Positions 5,806 to 15,697 of a stretch of 64,000 bases of DNA are shown in pieces (position 1 is the first letter of the stretch; each line of letters opens with the position of its first letter). The stretch comes from Streptomyces profundus (lineage in GTDB: Bacteria > Actinomycetota > Actinomycetes > Streptomycetales > Streptomycetaceae): assembly GCF_020740535.1 (NCBI RefSeq), contig NZ_CP082362.1, positions 4,958,501-5,022,500 on the forward strand, in the 5' to 3' direction. A program made the translations under genes and the position numbers. The notes below the pieces were generated by a model. That model was not told the origin of the DNA, searched no databases, and saw nothing but the letters and a program-made list of their open reading frames with translations.

Positions 5806-7875
5806 TCAGCGCACGCGTCGCGCGGTGGCCTTGGCGTGCAGGGCGTCGACCGCTTGTTGGAAGCGGGTCTGGGGCGGGGGGTCGGTGGGGCCGAGGAGGA
5901 AGGCGCGCAGGTCGTGCCGGGCCTTGGCGAGGCGGTCGCGGCGTGGGGCGACGACGGAGGCGAGCAGTTCGGGCAGTTCCCGCGCGTCGGGGCTGAGCAC
6001 GGTCGCCGCGCGGACCGTGGGGTTGGCGGCGCGGAACTCCGCCTCGTCGAGGCCGCTGGTGTTGACCACCGCGTAGGGCTTGACCCCCGCCAGGTAGTCG
6101 GCGACCACGCTGGAGACGTCGGAGATCAACAGGTCGACCTGGTTGAAGCAACTGTAGAGGTCCGGGCGTGGCCCGGTCAGCACGAGGTGGCCCTCCGGCG
6201 GCTGGGCCGCCCAGAACGCGGCTCGCCAGGCGCGGGCCGCCGCCGCCACGGCCTCCGTGCGCCCGGGTTCCGGAGCTGACTGCCACATCATCCGTTCCAG
6301 GTCGTCGCAGGCCAGACGGCCGCCGCCGGCGGCCGTCAGCTCGTCCAACCGCGCGGTGCGCTTGGCCAGTTCGCGGGTGGTCTGGTCCTGGTGCGGCGCG
6401 CGCGTCGCGGCCAGCGCGCCGCGTTCCGCGACGGGCCCGCCGGCGCGGCGCAGCAGCGCCACCCCGCGCCGGTCGGGGTCGGGCGCGGCGGCGCTCGCGG
6501 CGCGGTGCGTCTCCGCGGCCCGGACCAGCGCCCTGATCCTGGCGTCGGCGACGCCCGCTCTCGGGTCGACGGAGCCCGTCATCGGGTGCGGTTTGTAGAG
6601 GAGCCGGACGCGCCGGTCGGCCAGCAGGGCGCGGACCAGCGCTTCCCCGGCGAGCAGGACTGAGGTGTTGCCGGGGTCGTCCGTCCAGCCCTCCCAGGTG
6701 GGGGCGTAGAGCACGGAGATGGGGCCCTCGGCGGGCGGCGGCCCGGTGTAGGCGTGGATCGGGGCGAGCTGGGGGCGGCCGACCTCGACGACGTCCCGGT
6801 CGTCGACGCCGACGTCGGCCAGCGCGTAGCGCTCCCGGGCGGCTGGCCCGGCGACCCACACCTGGTCGTAGACCTTGGCGTAGGGGTTGCAGCTGGAGAG
6901 CTTGTCGCTCTCGCCGTGGTTGACGAAGGCGTGCTTGATGGTGGGGATGCGCAGCACCTGGGACGTCTTGGGGGCGTTGGCCGGGTGGATCAGCACCCTG
7001 AGCGTGGAGTGTTCCAGGCGCATCAGGTGGACCACCTTGGGCAGGCAGACGATGGGCAGTTCGGTGGGTGCCAGCTGCTGGACCATGGGCCGCTCCCGCA
7101 GCACCACCACGGCGTTGTTCGAGAGCGCGGCCATGGTGGAGAGCCACATGTTGGCCTGGTAGGCGGTGCCGGAGCCGCCGGAGAAGTAGAGCCCGACCTC
7201 GGGCCGGTAGCTGTCCAACCAGCCCTGGAACCAGGTGAGTACCTCCTCCTCGCCCGGTGGGCGCCTGGCGGGCAGCAGCCAGCTGGCCAGGCGCAGCGCG
7301 CCGCCGAGGAAGAGCAGCAGCGAGGTGCCGACGCCGAGCAGCCCCCAGGCGGCCTGCTCGGTGGCGACCGTGGCCAGCATGCCCGCCGTGCCCGGCACCG
7401 CGAAGAGCGGCATCCGGCGGTGGGCGCCGGTCAGCAGCCGGGGTGGCGCGGGGGTGAGCCGCAGCCCCGAGGTGTCGATGTTGCGGGTGAGGACGGGCAG
7501 GGTGCGGGAGCGGCGCACCAGCACCGCCACGGCCCGGGTGAGGAAGTGCGCGGCGTAGGACGCCAACAGCCCGGCGACCAGCAGCAGCCGGACGGCCGTC
7601 GACACCTCGGCGAGGTGCGCGAGGCCCAGCACGATCAGCAGGTCGCGGAGGAGTTGCCGCACGGTCTCGTCGCAGCGCACCCGGGCCAGCGGCACCAGGG
7701 TGCTGGGCCACCACTGGCGGAGCGCCAGGTCGAGGGCGAGGCCGGCGCCGCCGGCCAGGCACAGCAGGGGCCCGTTGGGGAGTTGGGCGCCCACCAGCTG
7801 AGCGCAGAAAAGCAGCAGCAGCGCGCCAAGGGCGAGTCCTTGGACGCCACGGCGCAGCGTCGGTCCAGCAGCCAC
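5806..7875 (-). CDS. Membrane CDP-glycerol glycerophosphotransferase-like protein
   Basis: 689 residues. The first ~210 residues hold several hydrophobic segments (LALGALLLLFCAQLVGAQL, LLIVLGLAHLAEV, LLLVAGLLASYAAHFL, LLGVGTSLLLFLGGAL). The rest is a GT-B-like domain with TagB/TagF-family landmarks: YAPTWEGW, LLYKPHP and DLLISDVSSVVADYLAG near the C-terminus. The family transfers glycerol phosphate or related groups during teichoic-acid-type wall polymer synthesis; the substrate here is unknown. Translation probably begins at the GTG at 7875, which has no strong ribosome binding site. It is divergent from proB, an arrangement I recall from streptomycete chromosomes. Ends convergent to repeat B. 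Confidence 0.8.
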   Translation of the reverse strand: MAAGPTLRRGVQGLALGALLLLFCAQLVGAQLPNGPLLCLAGGAGLALDLALRQWWPSTLVPLARVRCDETVRQLLRDLLIVLGLAHLAEVSTAVRLLLVAGLLASYAAHFLTRAVAVLVRRSRTLPVLTRNIDTSGLRLTPAPPRLLTGAHRRMPLFAVPGTAGMLATVATEQAAWGLLGVGTSLLLFLGGALRLASWLLPARRPPGEEEVLTWFQGWLDSYRPEVGLYFSGGSGTAYQANMWLSTMAALSNNAVVVLRERPMVQQLAPTELPIVCLPKVVHLMRLEHSTLRVLIHPANAPKTSQVLRIPTIKHAFVNHGESDKLSSCNPYAKVYDQVWVAGPAARERYALADVGVDDRDVVEVGRPQLAPIHAYTGPPPAEGPISVLYAPTWEGWTDDPGNTSVLLAGEALVRALLADRRVRLLYKPHPMTGSVDPRAGVADARIRALVRAAETHRAASAAAPDPDRRGVALLRRAGGPVAERGALAATRAPHQDQTTRELAKRTARLDELTAAGGGRLACDDLERMMWQSAPEPGRTEAVAAAARAWRAAFWAAQPPEGHLVLTGPRPDLYSCFNQVDLLISDVSSVVADYLAGVKPYAVVNTSGLDEAEFRAANPTVRAATVLSPDARELPELLASVVAPRRDRLAKARHDLRAFLLGPTDPPPQTRFQQAVDALHAKATARRVR

Positions 7876-8286
7876 AGGAAGTCAGCTCCGGTTCGGGGCG
7901 TGGGTGAGGAGGGGAGGGCGGATGCCCTGGCCTACGGAACGATGCGTCTACCGCACGGAGCACAGGGGGTTGCCCGAAAGCAGGCGGATTTCACCCTTCC
8001 GGGTGGTGGGGCGAGGGCGCCTGGCGCGAAACAGCCGGGCACCGCCTCGGCGCGGTGGCATAGATTACGGTCGGCGGGCCGGCCCACTCCGTGGTTCTGC
8101 CCCACGATGGAAACCCCAGCTCGGAAGGGTCCGGGCGGGGGCGGGCAGGGGGTCGACGGCGACCGAGGTGTCCGGGAGCGCGCTCAGGCGCCCTCGCGCC
8201 GGGCCGGGGATATCCGCCGGCGGGGTGTCGGCCGGGACGGCGGACGCACCGGGAAACGCGCGGACCAACGCAAACGGGAAGGTGCC
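7876..8286. promoter_or_regulatory. Divergent promoter region between the glycerophosphotransferase gene and proB
   Basis: About 410 bp without a supported gene. A TAGATT hexamer at 8061-8066 could be a -10 element for proB, but no good -35 is visible at the expected distance. The ribosome binding site of proB (GGGAAGGTG) is at 8276-8284. No riboswitch or attenuator was recognised. Confidence 0.4.
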
Positions 8287-9405
8287 ATGACAGCGGCACG
8301 GCAGGACGTCTCCGACGCCCGCAGGATCGTCGTCAAGATCGGCTCATCCTCGCTGACCACAGCGGCTGGTGGGCTTGATGCCGACCGGGTGGACGCACTG
8401 GTCGATGTGCTGGTGAAACAGGACGGGAGGCAGATCGTACTGGTTTCCTCGGGCGCCATCGCCGCCGGTCTCGCGCCGCTCGGGCTGGTCGGCAGGCCAC
8501 GGGACCTGGCGCGTCAGCAGGCCGCGGCCAGCGTGGGCCAGGGGCTGCTGCTGGCGCGCTACACCTCCTCGTTCGCCCGTTACGGCCGCCGCGTCGGGCA
8601 GGTGTTGCTCACCACGGCGGACACCAGCAGGCGCGCGCACTACCGGAACGCCTACCGCACCCTTGAGCAACTGTTCGCGATGGGCGCCGTGCCGGTGGTC
8701 AACGAGAACGACACGGTGGCGACGGACGAGATCCGGTTCGGCGACAACGACCGGTTGGCCGCGCTGGTCGCGCATCTGGTGCGGGCGGATCTGCTGGTGC
8801 TGCTCTCCGATGTCGACGGCCTCTACGACGGCGATCCCGCGCTGGCGGGGAGCCGCCGGCTCGATGTGGTGGGTGGGCCCGCCGATCTGGCGGGCGTGCG
8901 GGTGGGCAAGGCGGGGAAGGCCGGGGTCGGCACCGGCGGCATGGTGACCAAGGTGGAGGCCGCCGCCATCGCCACCCAGGCCGGCATCCCCGTGGTGCTG
9001 ACCTCGGCCGGCGAGGTCGGGGCCGCGCTGGCCGGCGCCTCCACCGGCACCTACTTCCGGCCGACGGGGCGGCGTTCCACCAACCGGCTGCTGTGGTTGG
9101 CGCACGCCTCGGAGCCGTCGGGGGCCGTGGTGCTGGACGCGGGCGCGGTCACCGCGATCACCGAGCGCGGCAGCTCGCTGCTGCCGGCCGGAATCGTCGC
9201 CGTGCGCGGCGAGTTCGTGGCCGGCGAGCCGATCGAGCTGCGGGACGAGTCGGGCCGCGCGGTGGCCCGTGGGCTGGTCAACTTCGACTCCAGGGAGCTG
9301 CCCAGGCTGCTCGGACGTTCCACCAAGGAACTGGCGCGCGACTTGGGGCCGGCCTATGAAAGAGAGGTCGTCCATCGCGATGACCTGGTGCTGTTGCGGG
9401 CATAA
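8287..9405 (+). CDS. proB: Glutamate 5-kinase
   Basis: Phosphorylates L-glutamate to gamma-glutamyl phosphate, the first step of proline synthesis, in the cytoplasm. 372 residues: an amino-acid-kinase domain (RIVVKIGSSSLT at the N-terminus, VSSGAIAAGL, NENDTVATDEIRFGDND, GKAGVGTGGMVTK) and a C-terminal PUA domain (ITERGSSLLPAGI, VARGLVNFDS). Length is usual for the family. The ATG at 8287 follows GGGAAGG. The partner enzyme proA lies two genes downstream, with one small gene between. Confidence 0.97.
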   Translation: MTAARQDVSDARRIVVKIGSSSLTTAAGGLDADRVDALVDVLVKQDGRQIVLVSSGAIAAGLAPLGLVGRPRDLARQQAAASVGQGLLLARYTSSFARYGRRVGQVLLTTADTSRRAHYRNAYRTLEQLFAMGAVPVVNENDTVATDEIRFGDNDRLAALVAHLVRADLLVLLSDVDGLYDGDPALAGSRRLDVVGGPADLAGVRVGKAGKAGVGTGGMVTKVEAAAIATQAGIPVVLTSAGEVGAALAGASTGTYFRPTGRRSTNRLLWLAHASEPSGAVVLDAGAVTAITERGSSLLPAGIVAVRGEFVAGEPIELRDESGRAVARGLVNFDSRELPRLLGRSTKELARDLGPAYEREVVHRDDLVLLRA

Positions 9406-9596
9406 GCACGTTGAGGGGGCCGTATACGTGAGGCTTGTCCGGCCGGTGCCGGATCTGTGAAAGACCAGCCTTTCCACCGAAGGTTCGGGGAAAAGCGCCC
9501 GCTCACCCGGGGGTAGCTGGTCCACTCGTGCCTGGTGCCCAGCCGGCACCCGACCGCACAACCAGCACGACTTCGCACCATGTCAGGAGGCTGTCG

Positions 9597-10037
9597 GTGA
9601 GACGACTGGCCAGCGTCGAAGGAGGCCGGCCGGCCCGCGAACGGGGCAGCGCCCCCGCGCGCACGGAGCACCCACGGGGAGATGTCGAGGACCAGCCGGC
9701 CCGGCTGTGGCACATCACCCTGAGCGTGGCCGGCCGCGCGGTTCCGCTGTCCGATGTGCGGCGCGCGCTGGAACGGCTGGCGGACGACCATCCGTTCCTG
9801 TTGACCAGCCGCTACGCGGAGGACCACGCGGAGATCAGATACTGGGAGGAGGCCAGGGATCTGCATGACGCCGCCGCCGTCGCGCTGCGGCTGTGGGGAG
9901 AGCACCGGCGCACCGCCAAGCTGCCGCCCTGGGAGATCGTCGGGCTTGAGGTGATCGGCCGGGAGACGTACCACCAGCGGATCTCGGAGGGCTATGGGCC
10001 GCCGCCCGCGCACCCCATGGGCGTGCATCCTTTCTGA
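9597..10037 (+). CDS. Conserved hypothetical protein between proB and proA
   Basis: 146 residues from a GTG at 9597 preceded by a perfect AGGAGG six bases upstream; the frame is open upstream to 9435 without such a site. After a basic N-terminus the body reads [20 protein letters not shown] and [20 protein letters not shown], ending in [18 protein letters not shown]. No transmembrane segment or catalytic motif is seen. I recall a similar protein at this position in other streptomycetes, but its function is unknown to me; a link to proline synthesis is suggested only by position. Confidence 0.75.
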   Translation: MRRLASVEGGRPARERGSAPARTEHPRGDVEDQPARLWHITLSVAGRAVPLSDVRRALERLADDHPFLLTSRYAEDHAEIRYWEEARDLHDAAAVALRLWGEHRRTAKLPPWEIVGLEVIGRETYHQRISEGYGPPPAHPMGVHPF

Positions 10038-10122
10038 GCGCCGGCCCCGGGCGCCGGCCGCCCGGTGTTCGCATCGTGGCCGGCCGGTGTCAGGGCCGCG
10101 GGGCGGTGGCTACGATGCCGAC

Positions 10123-11409
10123 ATGAGCAGCTCAGGACCCACCGCCCAGGAGTCTCAGGTCATCGCCACCGCGCGCCGCGCCAGGGAGGCCGCGGCGCTG
10201 CTGGCGCCACTGCCGCGCACCGCGCGGGACGCCGCGCTCGACGCGGTGGCCGACGCGCTGACGGCCAGGTCGGCCGAGGTGATCGAGGCCAACGAGCGGG
10301 ATGTGGCGCGCGCCCGCTCCGCCGGCACCCCGGACGGCATCGTGGACCGGCTGACCCTGACCGAGCAGCGGATCGCCGCCATCGCCGCCGATGTGCGGGA
10401 TGTGGTGAGGCTGCCCGATCCGGTGGGCGAGGTGGTGCGCGGTTCGACCCTCCCGAACGGCCTGGAGCTGCGCCAGGTCCGGGTGCCGCTCGGCGTGGTG
10501 GGGATCATCTACGAGGCCCGCCCCAATGTCACGGTGGACGCGGCGGCGCTCTGCCTGAAGTCGGGCAACGCGGTGCTGCTGCGCGGTTCGTCCTCCGCCT
10601 ACGCCTCCAACACGGCGCTCGTCGCGGTGGTGCGGGACGCGCTGGTGGGCGCCGGCCTGCCGGCCGACGCGGTGCAGCTGGTGCCGGGGGAGAGCCGGGA
10701 TTCGGTGCGCGAGCTGATGACGGCGCGCGGCCTGGTGGATGTGCTGATCCCGCGCGGCGGCGCCTCGTTGATCCAGACCGTGGTCAGCGAGTCGACGGTG
10801 CCGGTGATCGAGACGGGCACCGGCAACTGCCACGTCTATGTGGACGCGTCGGCCGATCTCGACATGGCCGTGGAGATCCTGGTCAACTCCAAGGCGCAGC
10901 GCCCCAGCGTCTGCAACGCGGCCGAGACGGTGCTGGTGCACGCGGACGTCGCCGGCGCGTTCCTGCCCAGGGCGCTGGCCGCGCTGACCAGCGCGGGGGT
11001 GACGGTGCACGGGGACGAGGCGTGGCGCAAGGCCGGCGCCGAGGCGGGCATCGAGGTGGCGGCGGCCACCGACGAGGACTGGTCCTTGGAGTATCTGAGC
11101 TATGACATCGCCGCCGCCGTGGTGCCCGATCTGGACGCGGCCGTGGCGCATGTCCGCCGTTGGACCTCGGGCCACACGGAGGCCATCGTCACCCGGGACA
11201 CCGCGGCGGCCCGCCGCTTCGTCTCCCGGATGGACTCGGCCGCCGTGATGGTGAACGCCTCCACCCGGTTCACGGACGGCGCCCAGTTCGGCTTCGGCGC
11301 GGAGATCGGCATCTCCACCCAGAAGCTGCACGCGCGGGGCCCGATGGGGCTCCCGGAACTCACCTCAACCACCTATGTGGTGACGGGGGACGGTCACACC
11401 AGAGGGTGA
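10123..11409 (+). CDS. proA: Glutamate-5-semialdehyde dehydrogenase (gamma-glutamyl phosphate reductase)
   Basis: NADPH-dependent reduction of gamma-glutamyl phosphate to glutamate-5-semialdehyde, the second step of proline synthesis. 428 residues, an aldehyde-dehydrogenase-superfamily enzyme: [41 protein letters not shown] and the segment [12 protein letters not shown], whose Cys fits the catalytic nucleophile. The C-terminus has [20 protein letters not shown], diagnostic for ProA. The ATG at 10123 has no ribosome binding site; a TACGAT -10 hexamer lies at 10111-10116, six bases before it, so the mRNA may be leaderless. Confidence 0.97.
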   Translation: MSSSGPTAQESQVIATARRAREAAALLAPLPRTARDAALDAVADALTARSAEVIEANERDVARARSAGTPDGIVDRLTLTEQRIAAIAADVRDVVRLPDPVGEVVRGSTLPNGLELRQVRVPLGVVGIIYEARPNVTVDAAALCLKSGNAVLLRGSSSAYASNTALVAVVRDALVGAGLPADAVQLVPGESRDSVRELMTARGLVDVLIPRGGASLIQTVVSESTVPVIETGTGNCHVYVDASADLDMAVEILVNSKAQRPSVCNAAETVLVHADVAGAFLPRALAALTSAGVTVHGDEAWRKAGAEAGIEVAAATDEDWSLEYLSYDIAAAVVPDLDAAVAHVRRWTSGHTEAIVTRDTAAARRFVSRMDSAAVMVNASTRFTDGAQFGFGAEIGISTQKLHARGPMGLPELTSTTYVVTGDGHTRG

Positions 11410-11459
11410 ATTCCTCGCGGGCCTCCCCGAGTCGCCGTCTTCCGCCTACGCTGGGAGAC

Positions 11460-12368
11460 GTGCCGGACGACGTGGGAGGCCCGCCGTTCCCGGACGGTGA
11501 CGGGCCCGACAGCCAGAACTCGGGGGCCGCCGAAGAGGCGTTCGCCGCCGTGGTGCTCGACGAGGACTTCGTCGCCTCGGCGGCGATCCACGAGCCCAGT
11601 GCCGCCGAGCGGATGCGCCTCGCCGGCGTCGAGCCATCCGACGCCGAGCCATCCGAGGCCATGGACGAGGGCATCTCGTTCTACCGCGACCCGGATCTGG
11701 ATCCGGGCGGCCTGGACGGCCTGCCCGTGCGCGGGTCGACGGATGTCGAGGGCTTCGGCCCGCTGGACGACCCGGATCTGTTGGACGAACTCGACGACCT
11801 CGACGGGCTCGACGACCTCGACGCGCTGGACGACCTCCACGAACTCCACGCGCTGGATGTGCTGGACGCGCTGGACGAGGCGAACGGCCTGGAGCGGCTC
11901 ACCCCCTCGGATCCGCTGGACGAGCTGGACGATCCGGACGATCCGGATGACGAGGGCCGCTTCGACCGCTCCGACTACACCCGTTACCTGCCGGGGGAGG
12001 CCGAGTCCTCGCCGGGGCTCCTCGCGCTGCCCCCGCCGCCGGGCGAGCCGCCCTCCGAGCGCGGCGCGGCCCGCGGCCAGGACGCCCGCCGTCCGCGCCC
12101 GCCACGCGGGCCCGGGCGGCGGCCCCTGACCTGGCAGCGGTCGGTGGCCTGCCTGCTGGCCATGATGATGAGCCTGAGCGTCATCGCCCTGACCCTGATA
12201 GCGATCCAACGTGCCGGAGGCTCCCGCGATCCCTCGCCGGCGCCGACGGTCCCGGCCAGCACCCCCGACGGTCTGGCGGGCGATCCCGGGGACAGCGGGG
12301 ATGTGCCCGGTCAGACGGTCGCCGACGCGGAGTTCGCCGACACGGACGTGCTCGGCGAGGGCCCCTGA
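11460..12368 (+). CDS. Single-pass membrane protein with Leu/Asp-rich repeats
   Basis: 302 residues from a GTG at 11460, seven bases after a TACGCT -10-like hexamer. The N-terminal segment has AFAAVVLDEDFVASAAIHEP then SAAERMRLA, a motif shared with the next gene's protein. Residues about 100-145 are a degenerate repeat of Leu-Asp pairs (LLDELDDLDGLDDLDALDDL), strongly acidic. A Pro/Arg-rich stretch precedes one membrane helix at about 229-250 (ACLLAMMMSLSVIALTLIAI), leaving a short outside tail. I do not know its function; position after proA and resemblance to the next protein suggest a pair acting together at the membrane. Confidence 0.75.
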   Translation: MPDDVGGPPFPDGDGPDSQNSGAAEEAFAAVVLDEDFVASAAIHEPSAAERMRLAGVEPSDAEPSEAMDEGISFYRDPDLDPGGLDGLPVRGSTDVEGFGPLDDPDLLDELDDLDGLDDLDALDDLHELHALDVLDALDEANGLERLTPSDPLDELDDPDDPDDEGRFDRSDYTRYLPGEAESSPGLLALPPPPGEPPSERGAARGQDARRPRPPRGPGRRPLTWQRSVACLLAMMMSLSVIALTLIAIQRAGGSRDPSPAPTVPASTPDGLAGDPGDSGDVPGQTVADAEFADTDVLGEGP

Positions 12369-12449
12369 GTGCCGGTCGTTGCGGGGACGTGGCCAAATCG
12401 CCACCGGCGGGGGCTTTTGGCGCCTTCCCCGGCAACCTAGGCTGGATGG

Positions 12450-13538
12450 GTGGCCGGGCAAGCAGATCCTCCCGAAGGAGTTCCCGAAGGAGTTCCCGGA
12501 GGTGCTTCGGGAGCGGGGGACGAGGAGTACCGATCGATCGTCTTCGACGAGTCGTTCGTCAACGCTGCCCGCCTCCAGGAGTTCTCCGCCGACGAGCGGC
12601 TCACGGATCACACGGTCGCCGTCCGGGACCGCGAGCCCGAGCCCGGCCTCGCCCTGGTCCGCGCGGTGCCCAAGCAGGGGCTCGCGCTGGCGATGATCAT
12701 CCTGCTCGCCTTCGCGGCGGCGATCTACCTCGGCGCCAACAACCCCTACCAGTCGCCCCGTTCGCTGGCCTCGGGACGTCCGGCCGGCCATGCGGTGGCC
12801 CTGGTGCCGGACGGCGAGGTGCCGGGCGAGATCGATGTGGAGGAGCTCTTCGGCACCGGCCCGGTCCGCGAGTTCGGCGTCGGCGCCGGCGGTCTCGACC
12901 TGCCTGACCCGCACTCGACGGAGCACTTCTCGCGCGAACAGGTGCTGACCGCCCTCACCCTGGCCAAGGAGTACCTGACCGCCAGCGCCCTCAACCCGGA
13001 CGTTCTGGTCGGCGGCGTCTACGGCGATGTGCGCCAGCTGCTGGGGGAGGAGCAGCAGCGGCAGTTCGACCAGGCGCTGGGGGGCGATGCCGGCCCGTCC
13101 TGGGCCACCGACTGGCTGGTGCGCTTCGACGACGAGCGGGTGGAGATGGCCGATCCGCATGTGCGGGTCAGCGGCGTCTTCACCTTCGGTGAGGCCACCG
13201 AGGACGTGCTGGAGATAGCCGGCCGGCATGTCTTCGTCTACGCCCTGCGCGCGCCGGGCGAGCTGGGTCCCGCCTCGCTGTTCGGGGTGCAGCGCGAGGT
13301 GCGCTTCCTGTTCGGCAAGGAGGAGCTGCGGGATCGCACCGTGGTCCTCAGACAGGCGGACACGCTGGCCGGGCCCATGGCCTGCGAGGTGGATCTCTCG
13401 CTGGAGTTCCACCCCCTGTTGGCGGGCGAGTCGGCGCCCCAGCAGGTCAGCGCCGGGATCGACCTGCTGGCGCTGGACGCCGACCGCCCGGTGCTGTGCG
13501 GGGCCCTCACCCCGGGCGAGCTGACCGTCGACCGCTGA
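12450..13538 (+). CDS. Single-pass membrane protein, partner of the preceding gene
   Basis: 362 residues from a GTG at 12450, six bases after TAGGCT (12438-12443). The cytoplasmic N-terminus includes EYRSIVFDESFVNAARLQEF and SADERLTDH, the same motif as in the preceding protein, and an EGVPEGVPG repeat coded by a 12-base DNA repeat. One membrane helix at about 75-93 (LALAMIILLAFAAAIYLGAN) is followed by a ~260-residue extracytoplasmic domain (SREQVLTALTLAKEYLTASA, WATDWLVRFDDERVEM, VREVRFLFGKEEL-type strands). No known catalytic motif. A conserved streptomycete membrane protein of unknown role. Confidence 0.78.
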   Translation: MAGQADPPEGVPEGVPGGASGAGDEEYRSIVFDESFVNAARLQEFSADERLTDHTVAVRDREPEPGLALVRAVPKQGLALAMIILLAFAAAIYLGANNPYQSPRSLASGRPAGHAVALVPDGEVPGEIDVEELFGTGPVREFGVGAGGLDLPDPHSTEHFSREQVLTALTLAKEYLTASALNPDVLVGGVYGDVRQLLGEEQQRQFDQALGGDAGPSWATDWLVRFDDERVEMADPHVRVSGVFTFGEATEDVLEIAGRHVFVYALRAPGELGPASLFGVQREVRFLFGKEELRDRTVVLRQADTLAGPMACEVDLSLEFHPLLAGESAPQQVSAGIDLLALDADRPVLCGALTPGELTVDR

Positions 13539-13578
13539 CGTCAGCCCGTCGGGCCCGGGCCCCGCCCTGTCCCGACTC

Positions 13579-14718
13579 CTATCCCGACTCCTGGCCCGCG
13601 CCGTTCGCCCCGCCGTTGCCGCCGTTGCCGCCGTTGCCGCGGCCCGTCGCGAAGTCGCGGAGCCGGCCGCCGAGGTCGCTCGCGCCGCCGGCGACATCGT
13701 TGACCAGCTTGAAGAGTGGGTCCTTGCTGGTGCGCACGGTGCGCGCGTAGTGGCTCGCCGACTCCCGCATCGACGAGCTGACGGAGGCGTCCCCGTCCTC
13801 GTCGCGGCGCGGGTAGTGGCCGTCCATGACCCGCTGGTAGTCGCGGGTCTTCGACCAGTCGTGCAGCTCGGCGGCGCGCACGGCGGCGAACGGGTGCGTG
13901 CGGGGCAGCACGTTGAGGATCTTCAGCACGGAGTCACGCAGATCGCCGCCGGCCTCGTACTCCCTGGCCTGGTCGAGGAACGCCTCCACGTTCATCTCGT
14001 GGAGATGGTCCCCGCCGGCCAGCTTCATCAGGCCGCGCATGGACGCCTCGGGGTCCTGGCCGACCAGCAACCCGGCCCGGTCGGCGGAGAGTTCGGACTT
14101 GCGGAACCACTCGCGCAGCGCCGTCACGATGGCCGCGATCGCCACGTTCCCCAGCGGTATCCAGGCCACCCGGACGGCCAGGTTGGTGAGGAAGAGCAGC
14201 AGCGTGCGGTAGACCGCGTGGCCGGAGAGGGCGTGCCCCACCTCGTGGCCGATGACGGCCCGCATCTCCCGCTCGTCGTCGAGGAGTTCGACCAGGCCGG
14301 TGGTGAGCACGATGATCGGCTGGTCGAGGCCGATGCACATCGCGTTGGGCTTGGGATCCTGGGTGACGTACAGCGGCGGCACCCGCTCCATGTCCAGGAT
14401 CGCGCAGGTGTCCAGCAGCATCTCGTGCAGATACGCGAACTGCCGCTCGTCCACCCGCACCGAGTCGGAGAGGAAGAGCAGCCGTAGGCTCCGCTCCGGC
14501 AGCATTCCGCTGAGCGCCTTGAACACCGTGTCAAAACCGGTCAGTTTGCGAAGCGCGACCAACGCCGAACGATCGGCGGGGTGTTCATAGGCGCGCGAGG
14601 ATATGCCGGGAAAACGTCGGCGTCCGTCCGCCGGCCTGGTCTTCGCCAGCTCGACCCCCGCCGGCTCGCCGGGTACGGCCTCCCCCGGGCTCTCGGCGCC
14701 ATCCGTGTTGTCCGTCAT
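13579..14718 (-). CDS. M48-family zinc metalloprotease (HtpX-like)
   Basis: 379 residues; the ATG at 14718 follows GGAGGGGG. The zinc-protease core is HEVGH at about 158-162 (two His ligands, catalytic Glu), with a third ligand in SELSADRAG (about 208-216). Two hydrophobic segments after the motif (TLLLFLTNLAVRVAWIPLG and VAIAAIVTAL) anchor it in the membrane, as in M48 proteases that degrade misfolded membrane proteins. The C-terminus ends in a Gly/Asn repeat (GNGGNGGNGG) of low complexity. Convergent to the gene ending at 13538. Confidence 0.9.
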   Translation of the reverse strand: MTDNTDGAESPGEAVPGEPAGVELAKTRPADGRRRFPGISSRAYEHPADRSALVALRKLTGFDTVFKALSGMLPERSLRLLFLSDSVRVDERQFAYLHEMLLDTCAILDMERVPPLYVTQDPKPNAMCIGLDQPIIVLTTGLVELLDDEREMRAVIGHEVGHALSGHAVYRTLLLFLTNLAVRVAWIPLGNVAIAAIVTALREWFRKSELSADRAGLLVGQDPEASMRGLMKLAGGDHLHEMNVEAFLDQAREYEAGGDLRDSVLKILNVLPRTHPFAAVRAAELHDWSKTRDYQRVMDGHYPRRDEDGDASVSSSMRESASHYARTVRTSKDPLFKLVNDVAGGASDLGGRLRDFATGRGNGGNGGNGGANGAGQESG

Positions 14719-14856
14719 TTCGGGACCCCCTCCGTCCGTGATGCGGCTACTGTCCCACCCTGGCCGCACGGACGGGTGGGGGCAAGAGGCTCCGGCCACC
14801 TCGTCCGCTTACCATGACCCTACGTCCCAGCGTCCCGTTCCCGGATAGGCCGTCGT

Positions 14857-15039
14857 ATGACCCAGTTCACCGCCTTCACCTCCCTCGCCCCCTCGTCGCC
14901 GGCCGTCGATGCCGTGCTGCCGTTGGCCTCCGAGTCAGGCGCGCACGACAGCCTGAACGCCTACGCCATCGGCGGGGGCGCCCTGGCCGCCCTGCTGTTG
15001 CTCCTCTGGATCACCACCCGGCTCAACCGCGACCGTTAG
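14857..15039 (+). CDS. Small single-pass membrane protein upstream of nadD
   Basis: 60 residues, ATG at 14857. A Ser/Ala-rich N-terminus is followed by [20 protein letters not shown] and the basic tail NRDR, so N-outside/C-inside topology is likely. It sits 11 bases before nadD and is probably co-transcribed. The size and tail resemble small proteins found at this place in streptomycete chromosomes; function unknown. Confidence 0.7.
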   Translation: MTQFTAFTSLAPSSPAVDAVLPLASESGAHDSLNAYAIGGGALAALLLLLWITTRLNRDR

Positions 15040-15050
15040 GGTCATCCGTC

Positions 15051-15662
15051 ATGCGAGACCGGATAGCCGAAGGCAGGCGGCGCCTCGGGGTCATGGGCGG
15101 GACGTTCGACCCGATCCACCACGGCCACCTGGTCGCCGCCAGCGAGGTGGCCGCCCGCTTCGACCTCGACGAGGTCGTCTTCGTACCGACAGGGCAGCCC
15201 TGGCAGAAGGGCCACCGGTTGGTCTCGCCGGCCGAGGACCGCTATCTGATGACGGTCATCGCCACGGCGTCCAACCCGCAGTTCTCGGTCAGCCGGATCG
15301 ACATCGACCGGGGCGGCAAGACGTACACCATCGACACGCTGCGCGAGCTGCGTGCCCAGTACGCCGACGCCGACCTGTTCTTCATCACCGGGGCCGACGC
15401 GCTGGGGCAGATCCTGGGCTGGCGTGACGCCCCCGAGCTGTTCTCGCTGGCGCACTTCATCGGCGTGACCAGGCCGGGGCATGTGCTGGCCGACCCCGGG
15501 CTGCCGCAGGGCGGCGTCTCGCTGATCGAGGTGCCGGCCCTGGCCATCTCGTCCACCGACTGCCGGGCACGGGTGGCCCGTGGCGACCCCGTCTGGTATC
15601 TGGTGCCCGACGGCGTGGTGCGCTACATCAACAAGCGCGCCCTGTACCGGGACCCGCCGTAA
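15051..15662 (+). CDS. nadD: Nicotinate-nucleotide adenylyltransferase
   Basis: Joins ATP and nicotinate mononucleotide to make deamido-NAD in NAD synthesis. 203 residues with a Rossmann nucleotidyltransferase domain: [17 protein letters not shown] (the HxGH-type site at residues 23-26), [33 protein letters not shown] and the ISSTDCRAR loop in place of the usual SSTxIR. The ATG at 15051 has a TAGGGT hexamer ending nine bases before it and no clear ribosome binding site. It is followed at 35 bases by the LCP/LytR_C gene and then rsfS, a typical actinobacterial order. Confidence 0.96.
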   Translation: MRDRIAEGRRRLGVMGGTFDPIHHGHLVAASEVAARFDLDEVVFVPTGQPWQKGHRLVSPAEDRYLMTVIATASNPQFSVSRIDIDRGGKTYTIDTLRELRAQYADADLFFITGADALGQILGWRDAPELFSLAHFIGVTRPGHVLADPGLPQGGVSLIEVPALAISSTDCRARVARGDPVWYLVPDGVVRYINKRALYRDPP

Positions 15663-15697
15663 CCCACCCGCTGACAACGGACCGAAGGGCGGCACTG

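Noticed and set aside
6754..8286. Long plus-strand frame upstream of proB
   Set aside because: It is antisense to the glycerophosphotransferase gene and then fuses into proB; its composition is that of a GC-rich shadow frame. proB starts at 8287.
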